Origin: Prosapia bicincta
Taxonomy: Eukaryota > Arthropoda > Insecta > Hemiptera > Cercopidae
Assembly (NCBI GenBank): GCA_036971475.1
Contig: JBAIZL010000376.1
Coordinates: 10,086,501 to 10,150,500 of the forward strand
Reading direction: 5' to 3'
Length of the DNA stretch: 64,000 bases
In this document: in pieces, positions 60,541 through 64,000 of the stretch
Layout: each line of letters starts with the position of its first letter
Position numbering within the stretch: the stretch's first letter is position 1
Made by a program: the position numbers and the translations under genes
Notes under the pieces: model-generated
What the model was told of the DNA's origin: nothing
The model's database searches: none
The model's input: the letters and a program-made list of their open reading frames with translations, nothing else

Positions 60541-63500
60541 TCAACAACCCTGCGCGTGTTTACAAATACTGTAGCTACGGAATTGCAGACGTATTGTACC
60601 AGCGGTGACTCACCGGTTTTATTTTAATGGAAATCTCCAATGAATGAAAATTTTCTATAGTTCAATGATTAATTTATCAACAAATAGATATTTATAAAAA
60701 ATTAAAATAAGACCCAAAAATATGCCCGAAAACCTGCTGAGTGTGAATATTGGTTTTGCAACAGACAAAAAAGCAAAAACTAGGTTAGCATTGATAAAAG
60801 AATCAAACCGTGTATAAAAAAAATTATAAAAAGACCTTTAAATGCCTTCGTCTGCTGGCCTGCATAGCGAAATTAGAATAAAAGAGAAGATAATTACATA
60901 AAGGCTTGTACTGTAAATATTTTAAAAATTATAATGTCAATTAAAGGCTGTAAAACATGTAAATAGTGCTCATTGTGACAACCCTCACAAGATAAATGAC
61001 GAAATTGAGAAAACCGAAAAGGTGCTTGCTTGTGTATTGCCAGATTTGTAATAATTCACGGCTCAGCTGGTGAAACATAACTGCATCTATTCCCCACCTA
61101 CATACAGGGTGGCTACTACTACACCTAACACTTGATTAACTCATAAAAGTTGAGTTACATAATACGGTAAAGCAATCCATCACAGTCTCATAAATCAGAA
61201 AGTTGGAGATATGCAAAACAATTTTCACGAAATCAACCCTTAAGTCAGGTTACCACTTTGGCGAAGTTCATTCGCCTTGCTTCCTTAGCGTCACCTGTTC
61301 AGATTAACTCACTGCCTTTAGCACGAGTGGAGAGGGGGGGGGGGGGTCGAAGAAGAGATTTTATATTATCTCGTGAATATGGAAATGGTAATAACTGATT
61401 GGATAATGTCTCAGACGGGATAACTGTTTTGAAATATAGTACTAAATTCATTGGGAGAAAGCTAAAATCTAAGTAGCTAGGGACTAGATGCAATCTACGG
61501 AATCTTTGTCCAAATGCCAGAAGTTATAATTCGTTTGAATCCCTCTGGCGTACACTGGTACGTTTTTGCAATCTGTCGCATTCTCGTGTGTTTAGAAATA
61601 TCAGATCACAAAAAAACAACACGGTGATAAGAGGAACAATTTCAAGGAGAAACCATTCATTCAATGACACAGTATAACTGAAGGAGTTGTAGATAGAAGA
61701 AGTGGAAAACGAAGAAGGGAAATATATATATGAGGAAGATAATGAGATGAGTAAAGCGCCAAGACGTAAGTTTGAGGCTTTCGGTCGTATTTTTGTCTAA
61801 TTTTTAGTACAAATGCTATACGTCATAAAACAATTCCTTCTTCCGTAGTTCTAGTACTATTAGGAATAAGATGATATTTATGTTTCATCACATAATTATA
61901 TGTTACTTTCCTTTACACAATAAAAGAGCGTTACCTCACAATTTGGAGTCTACCGCTGTACCTTGCCTCTGGAAGATGTATCTTGAGACGGATTAAAAAC
62001 GAAAGACGTCACTAGACAATTTACTGAATGTTTACCTTACTTTTGACGCCCCCACATTGTAATATTCGTATTCTGTTCAGCCTTTCAGAGCTAAAGTTAA
62101 AGCTGTAGACATTACAATTTTCTCTTTTTAAATAGTCTAGTTATTACATGCCCTTTTAAATTTTATAACACTGTAAAAAATATCCTCAAGCAACAATAAG
62201 TTTCCAAACATAAAAGCTAAAAAACTGGAATGAATTCGTTGACCTATGAGAGTTGCAATACAAAACAGTATTTTGTATTGCTTTATTCACAATACGAAAG
62301 TTTTAAAACTGTTGAAAATGTATTTTAATACTTTCCAACTCTTTTCAAACTCCTGAATAACTATTGTTTATAAACAAAGCGAACCACGACAAATTTCGCT
62401 GACTTTGCAGTTATTTGAAGTGTGTATGGGAGGAGCTTCGCAACGTTTACAATAGCCTTAACGCCTGAAGCCTGCTCGGTTCACAGTGCCACACGGGGTG
62501 AGGCCGGTTCACAGCTTAGCAGTGGGCGAGAACCTACGACAATATCGTTGTAAATAGTACGATAGTAAATTTAGAAGATTCAATACAATTTAGATGATAT
62601 AGTACTGGTAGAATACAGAGCTGGACATTTATTTCGTAAACGGCTCTTAAAAGTATTTATATATAGACAGGTTTGATTAGAAAGTCAACCTAAACAGGAA
62701 ATTTTAATTGATTTGAGATTTCGATCTCATACAGCAAAATCAACGGAACGAACACAATTACTGGGGTAAAGAAAACAGTATTTAATTAAATAGATGTAAG
62801 AAAATTAGGCGTAAGATATAGTGTGGTCTATTTTCCGGAACCGTCATCGGTGAAGATACTTTATGCAAATGAAAGAGTACCCTTTCAACAGTCCACCGCA
62901 CTATCATTGACGAAAAAGCATATCCTATACCATTTCTCAACGATGGATTAGGGCGAAGAGTAAACGCATCCGAACGGTGTCGCGTCAGTTGCGCCCAGCG
63001 ACATTTGCGCCACCTTAATGCTGTTGAAGGATAGAACAGCCTTCGGAGACCTAATTCTAGAGTCCAAGAATTAATTAGTTGTTTCAAAACTGAAGCGGAA
63101 AATGCACTCGGCGCATACATGAAGATACAATTAAACCTTGGTGGGAAGAGGAGGAAATATATAAAACTGGCCAAAAGAATTAATTAAACTATCAAGTGCG
63201 AAGATACTGGTGACGTAAGGATGTGGCTTGTACTCTGACCTACTTACAAGAATTAGACTAGTTTCAAACTGAAGACCGCTAAAAATTATGTCAATATCTG
63301 TAAATAATACTAAGTTCATCACAAAAACAAAACAAAATAGTAACATTAAAATACAAAAAAAAATTAACATGATATACTATGATTTAAAAAAGTAAAACAA
63401 TATAAAAATGACAACTCTTTTAGCTGATTTCAAACACGCCTAATTAATAGAAAATTAGTTGTCCGAGATGATGGAGAAAGGGATTTTCTATCACTTAGCT

Positions 63501-63710
63501 ATTCCAAAGCCTGGGTAAGGTGTGATGGGAATTATAGAGGCTATAATCGTACTTAATGCAGGAAGGAAGGTCTCCCAAACGCAGGTATATTTAAGGTAAC
63601 ATGGGCTCAACTGTTGCAAACTTCAAGATAGGCGCAAGTGTCACTGGGTGCATCTGTCGCATATTCGTCCGAACACACACTATCTTCGTGTTAACTCCAA
63701 TGGGCTAGAA
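60541..63710. other. Unique DNA, no gene recognised
   Basis: A G run lies at about 61334-61346. The stretch 62780-63170 is CpG-richer and open on the minus strand for 130 codons, without any recognisable motif. Nothing else can be supported. Confidence 0.45.
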
Positions 63711-64000
63711 CATGGGTTCCCAAACTAATCGACACCACGCCCCCTCCTATTGAAAGAGACTCACGCGCCCCCTCCACTTTACACTATAAATAAATGGTAG
63801 GCGCATATGAAAAAGAAACACATCTTATATATGTTTAAAACAATTTGTTCAATTATACATACATTCACAAGAAACATGATATAACATTCCAAATTTTAAT
63901 TTCAAACATAATTTTAACTGAAAAAGAGAATGATAATTTTAAGAGAAAAATGTGTTAGTGAGATGGATGAGCTTGCATTTTTTTTTCACTAGCACGTCTA
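63711..64000 (+). mobile_element. Left end of a hAT-like element, truncated by the window
   Basis: CATGGGTTCCCAAACTAATC at 63711, followed by CACCACGCCCCC and CACGCGCCCCC, resembles the CAGGGGTTCCCAAACT termini and C-rich subterminal repeats of hAT (Charlie-like) elements. The other end and any target duplication lie beyond position 64000. Confidence 0.45.

Noticed and set aside
62782..63174. 130-codon minus frame
   Set aside because: No motif, no splice or promoter context; could be chance in a CpG-richer patch.

Overview
This window reads as non-coding, repeat-dense DNA from a large eukaryotic nuclear genome. It is strongly AT-rich. I found no intact protein-coding gene, no operon structure and no rRNA or genuine tRNA gene. 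Short TAACCTAACC/TTAGGTTAGG motifs (four between 35.18 and 35.46 kb), hAT-type MITE termini, a tRNA-headed SINE-like family and a decayed LINE RNase H tail suggest an arthropod, probably an insect. That assignment is inference.

Layout: 1-1285, a satellite of 139/141-bp units. 1286-6550, mostly unique DNA with a hairpin carrying an NRF1/EWG-type motif and a candidate TIR element. 6551-6690, a microsatellite-flanked mini-element. 8130-9245, a degenerate 20-bp/59-bp array. 10535-12110, a 112-bp satellite made of two diverged halves. 14.0-24.6 kb, a cluster of foldback elements (four complete, two single-arm) mixed with a SINE-like family and a LINE remnant. 24.6-41.4 kb, mostly unique, with one long microsatellite-flanked foldback at 32.4 kb. 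41.5 and 46.2 kb, two more microsatellite-flanked foldbacks. 46.9-48.0 kb, a hAT-like element. 51.1-52.2 kb, an 84-bp satellite. 53.7-55.6 kb, a 30-bp minisatellite with higher-order structure. 59.1-59.6 kb, a hAT-like MITE. 59.7-60.5 kb, diverged tandem repeats. 63.7 kb to the end, the start of another hAT-like element.

The most interesting signal is the foldback family at 14.0, 17.0, 19.5 and 24.2 kb. Each copy is two inverted arms joined head to head and is bounded by a perfect 11-14 bp direct repeat, as expected of retrotransposition. Each arm carries a hammerhead-ribozyme-like block: CUGANGA, a 6-bp hairpin, GAAA, a tiny AU-GUAC-AU stem III, and a downstream strand complementary to the sequence upstream of CUGA. 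The stems change by compensation between subfamilies. The insertion at 24.2 kb lies inside a SINE-like copy whose relatives in the same window give the empty site. A second theme is small palindromic elements whose outer ends are (TA)n or (GT)n microsatellites. Long open frames inside the satellites are artefacts of repeat lengths divisible by three.
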